From the NCBI RefSeq assembly GCF_042676245.1, contig NZ_JBHTKA010000007.1:620001-684000 (forward strand): a stretch of 64,000 bases of DNA. The letters run 5' to 3'. Every line of letters begins with the position of its first letter. Positions within the stretch are counted from its first letter, which is position 1. This stretch comes from Ohtaekwangia kribbensis. Its GTDB lineage: Bacteria > Bacteroidota > Bacteroidia > Cytophagales > Cyclobacteriaceae. The notes under the pieces are model-generated. The model saw only the letters and a program-made list of their open reading frames with translations. It did not search any database and was not told the origin of the DNA. Shown piece by piece: positions 55,361 through 63,515 of this stretch. The position numbers and the translations under genes are program-made.

Positions 55361-56464
55361 ATGAAACAAATCAGTAAACAACTGCTCGCTGTGATTCTTT
55401 TGATATCGCTGTTCACAGCTTGTCAGAAGAAAGAAACGGCGCAGGAGCAACCAACGGTACAGGTACCCGCAGCACGCGATATCTGGACGAAGGAGCAAGC
55501 CAACGAATGGTATAAACAATGGGGCTGGCTGCGCGGCAGTGATTTTATACCGAGCTCTGCTATCAATCAATTGGAAATGTGGCAGGCTGAGACATTTGAT
55601 ACGGCCACTATCAATCGTGAGCTGGGTTGGGCTGAAGATATAGGCATGAACTCGATGCGCGTATACTTGCATCACCTCGCGTGGGAGATTGACTCTGTCG
55701 GTTTCAAGAACCGCGTAAATGAATATCTCAACATCGCTGACAAGCATGGTATATCTACGTTGTTTGTGTTGTTCGATGACTGCTGGAATCCAACGTACCA
55801 GGCCGGTAAGCAACCCGATCCAAAGCCGGGCATCCACAACTCGGGTTGGATACGCGACCCAGGCGATAAGCTTCATGAAGACTCAACACTCTATATTGTA
55901 CTGGAGCGCTATACCAAGGACGTGCTCTCACACTTTGGAAAAGACAAGCGCATTGTTCTGTGGGATCTGTACAACGAACCCGGTAACTCTGGCTATGGAA
56001 ACAAATCTATGCCATTGCTGAAGAAAGTATTTCAGTGGGGGAGAGAGGTAAATCCATCACAGCCATTATCAGTAGGTGTATGGAACAAAGATCTTGTTGA
56101 TCTGAACCACTATCAATTGGACAACTCCGATGTTACCACCTATCACAACTATATGGAGCCGGACGTTCACAAGCAGTGGATCGATAGTCTGCGTTCAACC
56201 GGTCGCCCGCTGATCTGTACCGAGTATATGGCCCGTACACGCAACAGCCGTTTCGACAACGTAATGCCTATGCTGAAACAGGAAAATATAGGAGCCTATA
56301 ACTGGGGATTAGTAGCCGGTAAAACCAACACTATATATGCCTGGGATACACCAATGCCCGATGGCAAAGAACCCAAAGTATGGTTCCACGATATCTTCCG
56401 CAAAGACGGCACTCCGTATAGCAAGGAGGAAGTAGCGTTGATTAAGAAGCTGACGGGGAAATAG
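55361..56464 (+). CDS. GH5-like (clan GH-A) glycosidase lipoprotein
   Basis: A 367-residue lipoprotein (lipobox ending at C21, LFTAC). The (beta/alpha)8 domain has acid/base E206 in DLYNEPGNS and nucleophile E288 in LICTEYMAR, the clan GH-A arrangement. WGWLRGSDFIPSSAINQLEMWQ opens it, as in proteins annotated as cellulase-family or beta-xylanase-like in Bacteroidota. It is the last enzyme before a repeat-rich gap and the gal operon. In an arabinose/galactose-glycan PUL it could cleave the backbone, for example a beta-galactan, or act on a xylan; the sequence alone does not decide. Confidence 0.85.
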   Translation: MKQISKQLLAVILLISLFTACQKKETAQEQPTVQVPAARDIWTKEQANEWYKQWGWLRGSDFIPSSAINQLEMWQAETFDTATINRELGWAEDIGMNSMRVYLHHLAWEIDSVGFKNRVNEYLNIADKHGISTLFVLFDDCWNPTYQAGKQPDPKPGIHNSGWIRDPGDKLHEDSTLYIVLERYTKDVLSHFGKDKRIVLWDLYNEPGNSGYGNKSMPLLKKVFQWGREVNPSQPLSVGVWNKDLVDLNHYQLDNSDVTTYHNYMEPDVHKQWIDSLRSTGRPLICTEYMARTRNSRFDNVMPMLKQENIGAYNWGLVAGKTNTIYAWDTPMPDGKEPKVWFHDIFRKDGTPYSKEEVALIKKLTGK

Positions 56465-56477
56465 CTGTGCGCTTTGA

Positions 56478-56650
56478 GTAAGAAGTGAGAAGTAGGAAGA
56501 AGTCGGGAAGCCGGGAAGACAGGGAAGCGTAAAAGTTTTTTGGTTTTACTTCTTAGTCCTGACTTCTTACTTCCGCATTACGATCTGTGCACCAACTTAC
56601 ATTATGCCTCAAACTCCACTTCCGGACTTCCCGACTTTCGGACTTCTGCC
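56478..56650. repeat. GAAG word array with two facing arrays
   Basis: Left array 56478-56529: three heptads (GTAAGAA type) then octads GAAGTCGG, GAAGCCGG. Two arrays in inverted orientation follow: 56545-56575 (period 7) and 56614-56650 (octads, reverse complement GAAGTCCG type). The whole is in the gap between the last PUL enzyme and galK. Confidence 0.8.
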
Positions 56651-56659
56651 ACTTAAGAA

Positions 56660-56679
56660 CGTTACCGGAATCGTTATTT
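56660..56679. promoter_or_regulatory. LacI-type operator candidate, site 2 (upstream of galK)
   Basis: CGTTACCGGAATCGTTATTT: identical to site 1 at 40621-40640 except for one base (A for T at position 5). It lies 162 bases before the galK start in the non-coding gap. Two copies 16 kb apart, each in front of an operon of one pathway, are hard to explain by chance. Confidence 0.75.
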
Positions 56680-56840
56680 CACGCTGGAAACAGCGCTTTT
56701 ATTCCTAATGTCAACACGATTCGTGTACTTCGTATCGTCATTAACATTTTGGGTTAATTGATTGGTTAAGTACCGGAGATCGAAAGGAGTTTGATCTCCG
56801 GTTACTATTTTATAGAGGACACCTAAACTTATTTTAAATA

Positions 56841-58025
56841 GTGGAACTGACCGCGCAGGATGTACTGAGCAAGTACAGAGAATTGTATCATGACGAGCCG
56901 ATGCTCGTTCGCTCACCGGGCCGAATTAATCTCATTGGTGAGCACACTGACTATAATGACGGGTTCGTAATGCCCGCAGCGATTGACCGCGAAACGGTTT
57001 TTGCTATAGCAGCTTCACCTGATCAGAAAACAGAAATATACTCTGTCAAGTATGACGAATACTATACCGTTGATTTAAAAAATCCGCAGCGCACACAGGC
57101 TCCGGCATGGGCTAATTACCTGCTCGGTGTTATCCGCCAGTTTGTTGATAAAGGATATAGTCTGAAACCTTTCAAATGTGTATTCGGTGGAAATATACCG
57201 ATGGGCGCGGGGCTCTCTTCTTCTGCTTCTGTTGAATGTGGTTTTGCGTATGCACTCAGTGTACTGAACAATCATAACATTGACAAGATTGAACTTATAA
57301 AAATAGCACAGTGGTCGGAGCACAACTTCGTTGGCGTGAAGTGTGGCATCATGGATCAGTTTGCCAGCATGATGGGCTCTGAGAACAACGTGATCTTACT
57401 CGACTGCCGCTCGCTGGAGTATCGCTACTCACCGCTCGAACTGAAAGACTTTACCATTGTATTGTGCGACTCCAAAGTAAAGCACTCGCTGGTAGACTCT
57501 GAGTATAACACACGCAGAAATGAATGTGAGCAGGGAGTTGCTATTCTCAAGAAATATTATCCTTCTATCAACAGCCTTCGTGATGTAACCGAAGCGATGG
57601 TGCGTAAACATCAGGATGAACTGAAAGGTAAAGTATTCGATCGTTGCCTTTACGTAGTGCAGGAGATTGCACGCGTGCAGGAAGCGAGTCAGGACCTCGA
57701 GCGTCATGACCTGAAAGCTTTTGGTAAGAAAATGTTTGAGACACACGAAGGTTTGTCCAGGCTATATGAAGTAAGCTGTCCCGAGCTTGACTTCCTGGTA
57801 GATCAGGCAAAAGCCTCTTCGGGCGTATGGGGTGCTCGTGTTATGGGCGGAGGGTTTGGTGGCTGTACCATCAACCTGGTGAAGAAGGAAGATGTAGGTA
57901 CGTTTCTGGCCGCGGTTAAGCAGGCGTATGCCGAGCGATTCGGCATTGCCATGGAAACCTATATCGTGAATATAAAAGATGGTACCAGCGTGAGTAAGTC
58001 AATCGAGAAAATTACTTTACATTAG
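56841..58025 (+). CDS. galK: Galactokinase
   Basis: A 394-residue GHMP kinase with GTG start. The galactokinase signature GRINLIGEHTDYNDGFVMP, the GHMP ATP loop GAGLSSSASVE, a catalytic Asp in CGIMDQFASMMG, and the C-terminal VMGGGFGGCTINL motif are all present. It phosphorylates alpha-D-galactose to galactose-1-phosphate. First gene of the Leloir operon, 3 bases before galE. Confidence 0.96.
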   Translation: MELTAQDVLSKYRELYHDEPMLVRSPGRINLIGEHTDYNDGFVMPAAIDRETVFAIAASPDQKTEIYSVKYDEYYTVDLKNPQRTQAPAWANYLLGVIRQFVDKGYSLKPFKCVFGGNIPMGAGLSSSASVECGFAYALSVLNNHNIDKIELIKIAQWSEHNFVGVKCGIMDQFASMMGSENNVILLDCRSLEYRYSPLELKDFTIVLCDSKVKHSLVDSEYNTRRNECEQGVAILKKYYPSINSLRDVTEAMVRKHQDELKGKVFDRCLYVVQEIARVQEASQDLERHDLKAFGKKMFETHEGLSRLYEVSCPELDFLVDQAKASSGVWGARVMGGGFGGCTINLVKKEDVGTFLAAVKQAYAERFGIAMETYIVNIKDGTSVSKSIEKITLH

Positions 58026-58028
58026 GGC

Positions 58029-59060
58029 ATGAAAAAAAAAGTATTAGTGACCGGTGGAACCGGCTACATTGGCTCTCACACCGCAGTAGAACTCATCAAG
58101 GAAGGTTTTGAAGTTATTATCATCGATGACCTTTCCAACTCACAGGCAGAAGTATTGAACGGTATCGAAAAGATATCCGGAGTGCGCCCTGAGTTTGTAC
58201 AATTCAATCTTTGTGAAGAAGACAAGCTTACCGCTTTCTTCGAAAAACATCGTGACATTGATTCGATCATTCACTTTGCAGCAAGCAAGGCTGTAGGAGA
58301 ATCGGTAGAGAAACCGTTGCTCTACTATAAGAACAATGTACTCTCGCTTGTGCTGTTACTCGAAGCGATGAAGAAGTATAACATTTCAAACATCGTATTC
58401 TCATCGTCATGTACAGTATACGGCCAGCCGGATAAACTGCCGGTAACCGAAGCAACACCGTTCAAACCCGCTGAATCTCCTTATGGAAATACCAAGCAGA
58501 TAGGCGAGGAGATCCTTCGCGATACCTGTAAAGTAAACAAAGATATACAGGCTATATCCTTGCGTTACTTCAACCCGGTAGGGGCGCATGACTCTGCCTT
58601 GATCGGAGAATTGCCGAATGGAGTACCTGCCAACCTCGTTCCGTTCATCACACAAACAGCAGCTGGTATACGCCAGCAACTCATGGTGTTTGGCAATGAC
58701 TATAGCACACCGGATGGTTCGGCTATGCGCGACTATATACACGTGGTAGACCTTGCTGTTGCTCACGTGATTGCCTTGAAGAGACTGATCGACAAAAAGC
58801 AAAAGAACAACTACGAGTTCTTCAACCTCGGCACCGGCAAAGGTTTAACGGTATTGCAACTGATACAGGTATTTGAAAAAGTAAACAACCTGAAGCTGAA
58901 CTATAAAGTTGTAGACCGCAGAGCAGGCGATGTTGAAAAGATATATGCCGATACAACCTTGGCGAATAAAGAATTAGGCTGGGAAACCAAGTTAGGCGTA
59001 GAAGAAATGATGCGCTCTGCCTGGAAATGGCAACAACAACTTGCTACCAAAAAAGTATAA
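58029..59060 (+). CDS. galE: UDP-glucose 4-epimerase
   Basis: A 343-residue extended-SDR epimerase: NAD motif GGTGYIGSHT, catalytic S/T and Tyr-Lys in SSSCTVYG and YGNTK (YxxxK), and the SLRYFNPVGAH and GTPDGSAMRDYIHVVDLA-type blocks typical of GalE (here YSTPDGSAMRDYIHV). It interconverts UDP-galactose and UDP-glucose. Second gene in the operon. Confidence 0.96.
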   Translation: MKKKVLVTGGTGYIGSHTAVELIKEGFEVIIIDDLSNSQAEVLNGIEKISGVRPEFVQFNLCEEDKLTAFFEKHRDIDSIIHFAASKAVGESVEKPLLYYKNNVLSLVLLLEAMKKYNISNIVFSSSCTVYGQPDKLPVTEATPFKPAESPYGNTKQIGEEILRDTCKVNKDIQAISLRYFNPVGAHDSALIGELPNGVPANLVPFITQTAAGIRQQLMVFGNDYSTPDGSAMRDYIHVVDLAVAHVIALKRLIDKKQKNNYEFFNLGTGKGLTVLQLIQVFEKVNNLKLNYKVVDRRAGDVEKIYADTTLANKELGWETKLGVEEMMRSAWKWQQQLATKKV

Positions 59061-59074
59061 TTTACGCAATGACA

Positions 59075-59111
59075 CTTTGTGCCTCCTTCGTGCCCTTGGT
59101 GTAATGGATTT
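59075..59111. repeat. CTTTGTG word repeat inside the gal operon
   Basis: Imperfect 9-11-base words CTTTGTGCC, CTTCGTGCC, CTTGGTGTAATGGATTT in the 64-base gap between galE and galT. The same ending (GTGYAATGGATTT) occurs in the array at 63386-63432. Confidence 0.7.
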
Positions 59112-59124
59112 CTGAAGTATATAT

Positions 59125-60195
59125 ATGACGCAGTTCGATTTAAAAGATCACTCCCACAGACGATATAACCCGCTCACCGGAGAGTGGATACAGGTATCAC
59201 CACACCGCTCCAAGCGCCCGTGGCAGGGACAGGTTGAGAAAACCGGTGCACAAACTTTATTGTCATTCGATCCTACCTGTTACTTATGTCCGGGGAATGT
59301 GCGCGCCAATGGAGAAGTAAATCCGAAATATACTTCTACCTATGCGTTCACCAACGACTTTGCAGCGCTGGTAGATGATGTACCGGCAGGGGAGTTCCGC
59401 GACAGCGATCTGCTCATCGCCAAAAGCGAAGCCGGTATATGCCGCGTGATCTGTTTCTCACCGCGTCATGATCTTACCGTTGCCGAGATGGATGTGGCGG
59501 GTATCCGTAGCGTTGTAGACCTGTGGGTAAACGAATATACCGAGCTCGGCAAGAATAAGAACATACAGTATATACAGATATTCGAGAACAAAGGTGCAGT
59601 GATGGGTTGCTCCAACCCGCATCCGCACGGACAGATCTGGGCACAGCAATCCGTTCCCGTAGAGCCTGCAAAGAAGCAACAACACCAGTTAGATTACTTC
59701 AATCGTAAAGGTGCTACGTTACTTTCGGATTACTGGAAGCTTGAACAAAAACACCAGGAGCGCATTGTGTTTGAGAACGATCACTTTGCCGTAGTAGTAC
59801 CGTTCTGGGCAACATGGCCTTTCGAAACCATGATCATTCCCAAGCGACCGATGGCGCGCATCACCGAAATGACGGATGTTGAGCGTAATGCTTTCGCGGA
59901 TGCCTATCGCAGAATGGCTGCGCGCTATGATAATCTTTTCGAAGTATCTTTCCCGTATTCAGCTGGTATACACCAGGCACCAAGCGATGGTGAAGCGCAT
60001 GCCGAGTGGCACTGGCACATGGTGTTCTATCCACCGTTGCTGCGTTCAGCTACCGTGAAGAAATTTATGGTAGGGTATGAGATGCTGGCTAATCCACAAC
60101 GCGATATTACACCTGAATTCAGCGCGGACCGTCTGCGTTCGCTTTCCGATATTCATTTCAAAAATCGAGTAGTTTCTGAAATACCAAACCCCTAA
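59125..60195 (+). CDS. galT: UDP-glucose--hexose-1-phosphate uridylyltransferase
   Basis: A 356-residue HIT-like enzyme. The nucleophile His is in the HPHGQIW motif (SNPHPHGQIWA), and the zinc/iron-binding half is seen as TCYLCPGNVRANGEVNPKY (landmark) and the C-terminal AEWHWHMVFYPPLLRS. It transfers UMP from UDP-glucose to galactose-1-phosphate. Together with galK and galE it completes the Leloir pathway in one operon. Confidence 0.96.
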   Translation: MTQFDLKDHSHRRYNPLTGEWIQVSPHRSKRPWQGQVEKTGAQTLLSFDPTCYLCPGNVRANGEVNPKYTSTYAFTNDFAALVDDVPAGEFRDSDLLIAKSEAGICRVICFSPRHDLTVAEMDVAGIRSVVDLWVNEYTELGKNKNIQYIQIFENKGAVMGCSNPHPHGQIWAQQSVPVEPAKKQQHQLDYFNRKGATLLSDYWKLEQKHQERIVFENDHFAVVVPFWATWPFETMIIPKRPMARITEMTDVERNAFADAYRRMAARYDNLFEVSFPYSAGIHQAPSDGEAHAEWHWHMVFYPPLLRSATVKKFMVGYEMLANPQRDITPEFSADRLRSLSDIHFKNRVVSEIPNP

Positions 60196-60199
60196 GTTT

Positions 60200-61369
60200 A
60201 TGCGAAAGCTTATTGTTTATATCTTATTCGTAAGTGTAATTATGTCACAAGCCTGCAAGAAAAAAGAAGAAGAAACACAACAGCCTGCTGCGGATACAGT
60301 AGCCGTTGCAAAAGCGTCTGTTACAAAAGCTCCTTTCGGAAAATTGCCTGACGGGCAGGAAGTGAGCGTATATACCTTGAAAAATAAAAACGGTGTAGAA
60401 CTGCAGGTGATCAACTACGGAGCCATCGTTACATCACTCAAAACTCCGGATAAAAACGGAGTACTTGAAGACATCGTACTCGGGTTCGATTCGCTTCAGG
60501 GCTACCTTACACCGGCACCATACTTCGGAGCCATTGTAGGTCGCTACGGAAACCGTATCGGTAAAGGTAAATTCAAGCTTGATGGTAAAGAATATACTTT
60601 AGCACAGAACAACAACGGACAGCACCTGCACGGTGGTTTAAAAGGATTCGACAAAGTATTCTGGAATATAGAAGAAGTTCCTGCATCCGAAGGTGTAGCG
60701 CTAAAACTTACCTATCAGAGTAAAGATATGGAAGAAGGCTATCCGGGTAACCTGAGCGTTGAAGCCATATATACTCTTACTGACAACAACGAGTGGAAGA
60801 TCGATTACAAAGCAACCACAGACAAGAAGACGATCGTGAATGTTACACAGCATTCGTACTTCAATTTGACTGGTAATGTAAAGCGTGATATACTCGATCA
60901 TCAACTGGTACTGCAGTCTGATAAACTTGTGCCGGTTGATAAAGTGTTGATCCCTACCGGTGAACTGAAAGATGTTACCAACACTCCGTTTGATTTCAGA
61001 AATGCTGCCGCGATTGGTGCGCGCATCAACGATAAAGATCAGCAGATACAATTGGGCGGAGGGTATGATCACTGCTGGGTGCTTTCATCGAAAGACAGCG
61101 TGAAGCTCGCTGCGAGTGTTTATGAGCCCGTGTCAGGCCGCTATATGGAAGTATATACTACCGAACCGGGTATTCAGTTCTACAGTGGAAACTTCCTGGA
61201 CGGCTCGCTTACTGGCAAAGGTGGTGTGGTGTACAAGCATCGTTACGGACTTTGCCTCGAAACAGAACATTTCCCGGATTCACCCAATAAACCGGAGTTC
61301 CCAAGCGTGGTGTTGAACCCGGGGGAGACGTATTCAACGCAGACTACCTATAAATTCACGACCAAGTAG
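60200..61369 (+). CDS. galM: Aldose 1-epimerase (galactose mutarotase), lipoprotein
   Basis: A 389-residue protein with lipobox ending at C19 (SQAC), then the GalM domain: VINYGAIVTSLKTPD, RYGNRIGKGKF, HLHGG (catalytic His region), QHSYFNLTG and the C-terminal CLETEHFPDSPNKPEFPS block with the catalytic Glu. It converts beta- to alpha-galactose. The lipoprotein signal places it on the periplasmic side or surface, which suits mutarotation before or during uptake. It is 4 bases after galT. Confidence 0.95.
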   Translation: MRKLIVYILFVSVIMSQACKKKEEETQQPAADTVAVAKASVTKAPFGKLPDGQEVSVYTLKNKNGVELQVINYGAIVTSLKTPDKNGVLEDIVLGFDSLQGYLTPAPYFGAIVGRYGNRIGKGKFKLDGKEYTLAQNNNGQHLHGGLKGFDKVFWNIEEVPASEGVALKLTYQSKDMEEGYPGNLSVEAIYTLTDNNEWKIDYKATTDKKTIVNVTQHSYFNLTGNVKRDILDHQLVLQSDKLVPVDKVLIPTGELKDVTNTPFDFRNAAAIGARINDKDQQIQLGGGYDHCWVLSSKDSVKLAASVYEPVSGRYMEVYTTEPGIQFYSGNFLDGSLTGKGGVVYKHRYGLCLETEHFPDSPNKPEFPSVVLNPGETYSTQTTYKFTTK

Positions 61370-61392
61370 TTGATTGTGTATAGCATACCAGA

Positions 61393-61437
61393 AGAAGCTG
61401 TTTCTGAGATATACTTTGGAAACAGCTTCTTTTTTTT
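61393..61437 (+). terminator. Intrinsic terminator after galM
   Basis: Perfect 12-bp stem AGAAGCTGTTTC (61393-61404) with GAAACAGCTTCT (61419-61430), then seven T. It separates galKETM from the symporter gene, which must therefore have its own promoter. Confidence 0.93.
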
Positions 61438-61471
61438 GACCATACATTAAAAAATTTGCAAGAAGTGGAAT

Positions 61472-61494
61472 ACGACAAAGAAATATTTTGTCGT
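61472..61494. promoter_or_regulatory. Inverted repeat upstream of the symporter gene
   Basis: Perfect 8-bp arms ACGACAAA (61472-61479) and TTTGTCGT (61487-61494) with a 7-base A/T-rich spacer. It lies 100 bases before the symporter start with no T tract. It looks like a dimeric regulator site, different from the LacI-type operators. Confidence 0.55.
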
Positions 61495-61593
61495 TTCAAA
61501 AAGAACATTCATTTTTATCGATTGAACGAACGTGTGAAGTTGTGACTTTACCTATTAATTATTTGCAAAACCAAACCGAATCAAACCTGAACC

Positions 61594-63267
61594 ATGCGAC
61601 AATTACAAGCTGTTGACTACGTAGTCTTCCTGATTTACTTCGTCATCGTGGCCGGCTATGGCTACTGGATTTACCACCGAAAGAAAAAACAGTCAACTGA
61701 CTCGAAAGATTTCTTCCTCGCGGAAGGATCGCTCACATGGTGGGCTATCGGTGCATCGCTCATCGCTTCTAACATTTCTGCCGAGCAATTCATCGGTATG
61801 TCAGGTTCAGGCTTCAAGATGGGCCTCGCGATTGCAACCTACGAGTGGATGGCAGCCGCTACACTCATGATCGTAGCGATCTTCTTCATGCCGATCTACC
61901 TTAAGAATAAGATCTATACCATGCCGCAGTTCCTTACGCAGCGTTATGGTCCAACGGTAAGTACCATCATGGCAATCTTCTGGTTGCTGTTATACGTAGT
62001 GGTAAACCTTACCTCAATACTATACCTCGGTGCACTGGCCGTTACAACGGTGTCTGGTATACCTTTCTGGACGTGTATGATTGGTCTCGCGGTGTTTGCA
62101 ATCTTCATCACGCTGGGCGGTATGAAAGTGATCGGATATACCGATGTTATCCAGGTGTTCTTCCTGATACTCGGTGGTCTTGCCACAACATACCTGGCGA
62201 TGGATCTCGTATCACAACACTTCAACACAGCCGGTGTAGGAGAGGGCTTCAACCTGATGATGTCGAAAGCAGATGATCACTTTCACATGGTGTTCGACAA
62301 GAGTAATCCTAATTACCTCGATCTCCCCGGACTTACCATTCTCATTGGTGGTATGTGGATTGTGAACCTGAACTATTGGGGATGTAACCAGTATATCACG
62401 CAACGTGCACTCGGTGCTGATCTTCCTACAGCGCGCAACGGTATATTGTTCGCAGCGTTCCTGAAGTTGTTGATGCCGATCATCGTTGTACTTCCGGGTA
62501 TAGCAGCGTATGTGTTGTACCAGGATGGTATGTTCCAGCAGGACATGCTTGCCAATGGTGAGCTGAATCCTGACCGCGCTTATCCTGTATTGTTGAACCT
62601 GCTCCCGGTAGGATTGAAAGGACTTGCCTTCGCAGCGCTTACGGCTGCTATCGTAGCATCACTTGCCGGTAAAGCCAACAGTATATCAACGATCTTTACG
62701 CTGGATATCTATAAGAAATTCTTCAACACCAACGCTTCTGAAAAACAACTGGTATATATCGGTCGCGTAGCGGTTGTGGTGTCGATGGTGATTGCGATCA
62801 TTATATCGCCATTCCTTGGTATCGATAAGAAAGGTGGTTTCCAGTATATACAGGAATATACCGGCTTCGTGTCGCCTGGTATCTTCGCTATATTTATTTT
62901 AGGCTTTTTCTGGAAGCGCACCAACTCTGCTGCTGCTATGGCTGCAGCGTTGATCACCTTCCCGCTGTCAATCCTGTTGAAGTTCTTACCGAAGATGACG
63001 GACCTGTCTTCGCTCAGCGGTATGGGCTTCTCTGCACTGAACAAAGAAACAGGTTTGTATGAAATTCCATTCCTCGATCGTATGGGCTTCGTGTTCATCA
63101 TCTGCGTACTGGTAATGGTGATATTAACTGTAATGGATCCTAACAGCAAGAAGAACCCGAAAGGTCTCGAAGTAGATGCCAACATGTTCAAACCTAAAGG
63201 TGCATTTGCCGTAGGTGCATTGATCGTGCTGGGTATATTGGCTATGCTGTATACGATCTTCTGGTAG
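61594..63267 (+). CDS. Sodium/solute symporter (SGLT-type sugar transporter)
   Basis: A 557-residue inner-membrane transporter of the SSS family with about 14 transmembrane segments. Family blocks: DFFLAEGSLTWWAIGASLIASNISAEQFIGMSGSGF (landmark), NYWGCNQYITQRALGA, and ALTAAIVASLAGKANSISTIFTLDIYK with the conserved Na+-site Ser/Thr. The nearest known type is the bacterial galactose/sodium SGLT. Placed after the gal operon, galactose is the likely cargo; arabinose is possible. It is preceded by a terminator and an inverted repeat. Confidence 0.95.
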   Translation: MRQLQAVDYVVFLIYFVIVAGYGYWIYHRKKKQSTDSKDFFLAEGSLTWWAIGASLIASNISAEQFIGMSGSGFKMGLAIATYEWMAAATLMIVAIFFMPIYLKNKIYTMPQFLTQRYGPTVSTIMAIFWLLLYVVVNLTSILYLGALAVTTVSGIPFWTCMIGLAVFAIFITLGGMKVIGYTDVIQVFFLILGGLATTYLAMDLVSQHFNTAGVGEGFNLMMSKADDHFHMVFDKSNPNYLDLPGLTILIGGMWIVNLNYWGCNQYITQRALGADLPTARNGILFAAFLKLLMPIIVVLPGIAAYVLYQDGMFQQDMLANGELNPDRAYPVLLNLLPVGLKGLAFAALTAAIVASLAGKANSISTIFTLDIYKKFFNTNASEKQLVYIGRVAVVVSMVIAIIISPFLGIDKKGGFQYIQEYTGFVSPGIFAIFILGFFWKRTNSAAAMAAALITFPLSILLKFLPKMTDLSSLSGMGFSALNKETGLYEIPFLDRMGFVFIICVLVMVILTVMDPNSKKNPKGLEVDANMFKPKGAFAVGALIVLGILAMLYTIFW

Positions 63268-63353
63268 CCGTATCGTTGTGGAGCCGTTAATCGTTATCCG
63301 TTAATCGTTAGACGGATAACCGACAACAGTCAAACAACATTTAGATAAATGAC

Positions 63354-63386
63354 AAGGGTCTGATACGCAAGTGTCAGACCTTTTTC
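63354..63386 (+). terminator. Intrinsic terminator after the symporter gene
   Basis: GGTCTGA (63357-63363) pairs with TCAGACC (63374-63380), 10-base loop, followed by five T. Confidence 0.85.
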
Positions 63387-63432
63387 TTTGTGTACCTCTG
63401 CGTATTCTTTGTGCCTTCGTGCAATGGATTTT
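63386..63432. repeat. CTTTGTG word repeat
   Basis: Words CTTTGTGTAC, CTCTGCGTATT, CTTTGTGCC, TTCGTGC followed by AATGGATTTT; related to the copy at 59075-59111. Similar CTTTGTG/CTTCGTG words are widespread between genes in many bacterial genomes. Confidence 0.7.
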
Positions 63433-63515
63433 AATTTCACCGTGAAGCGCAACCCTGCGATAACGAATAACGATTAACCGATAACGATTATCGCCCAAAT
63501 CCGTATCTTCACCCT

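Larger units (their letters stand above)
63284..63494. repeat. GTTA-heptad inverted-pair element
   Basis: Left arm 63284-63321 (in-phase heptads GTTAATC, GTTATCC and so on); right arm 63457-63494 in the opposite orientation (heptads GATTAAC, GATAACG type). Between them lie a terminator and a CTTTGTG array. The layout repeats that at 36783-36940. Confidence 0.85.
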
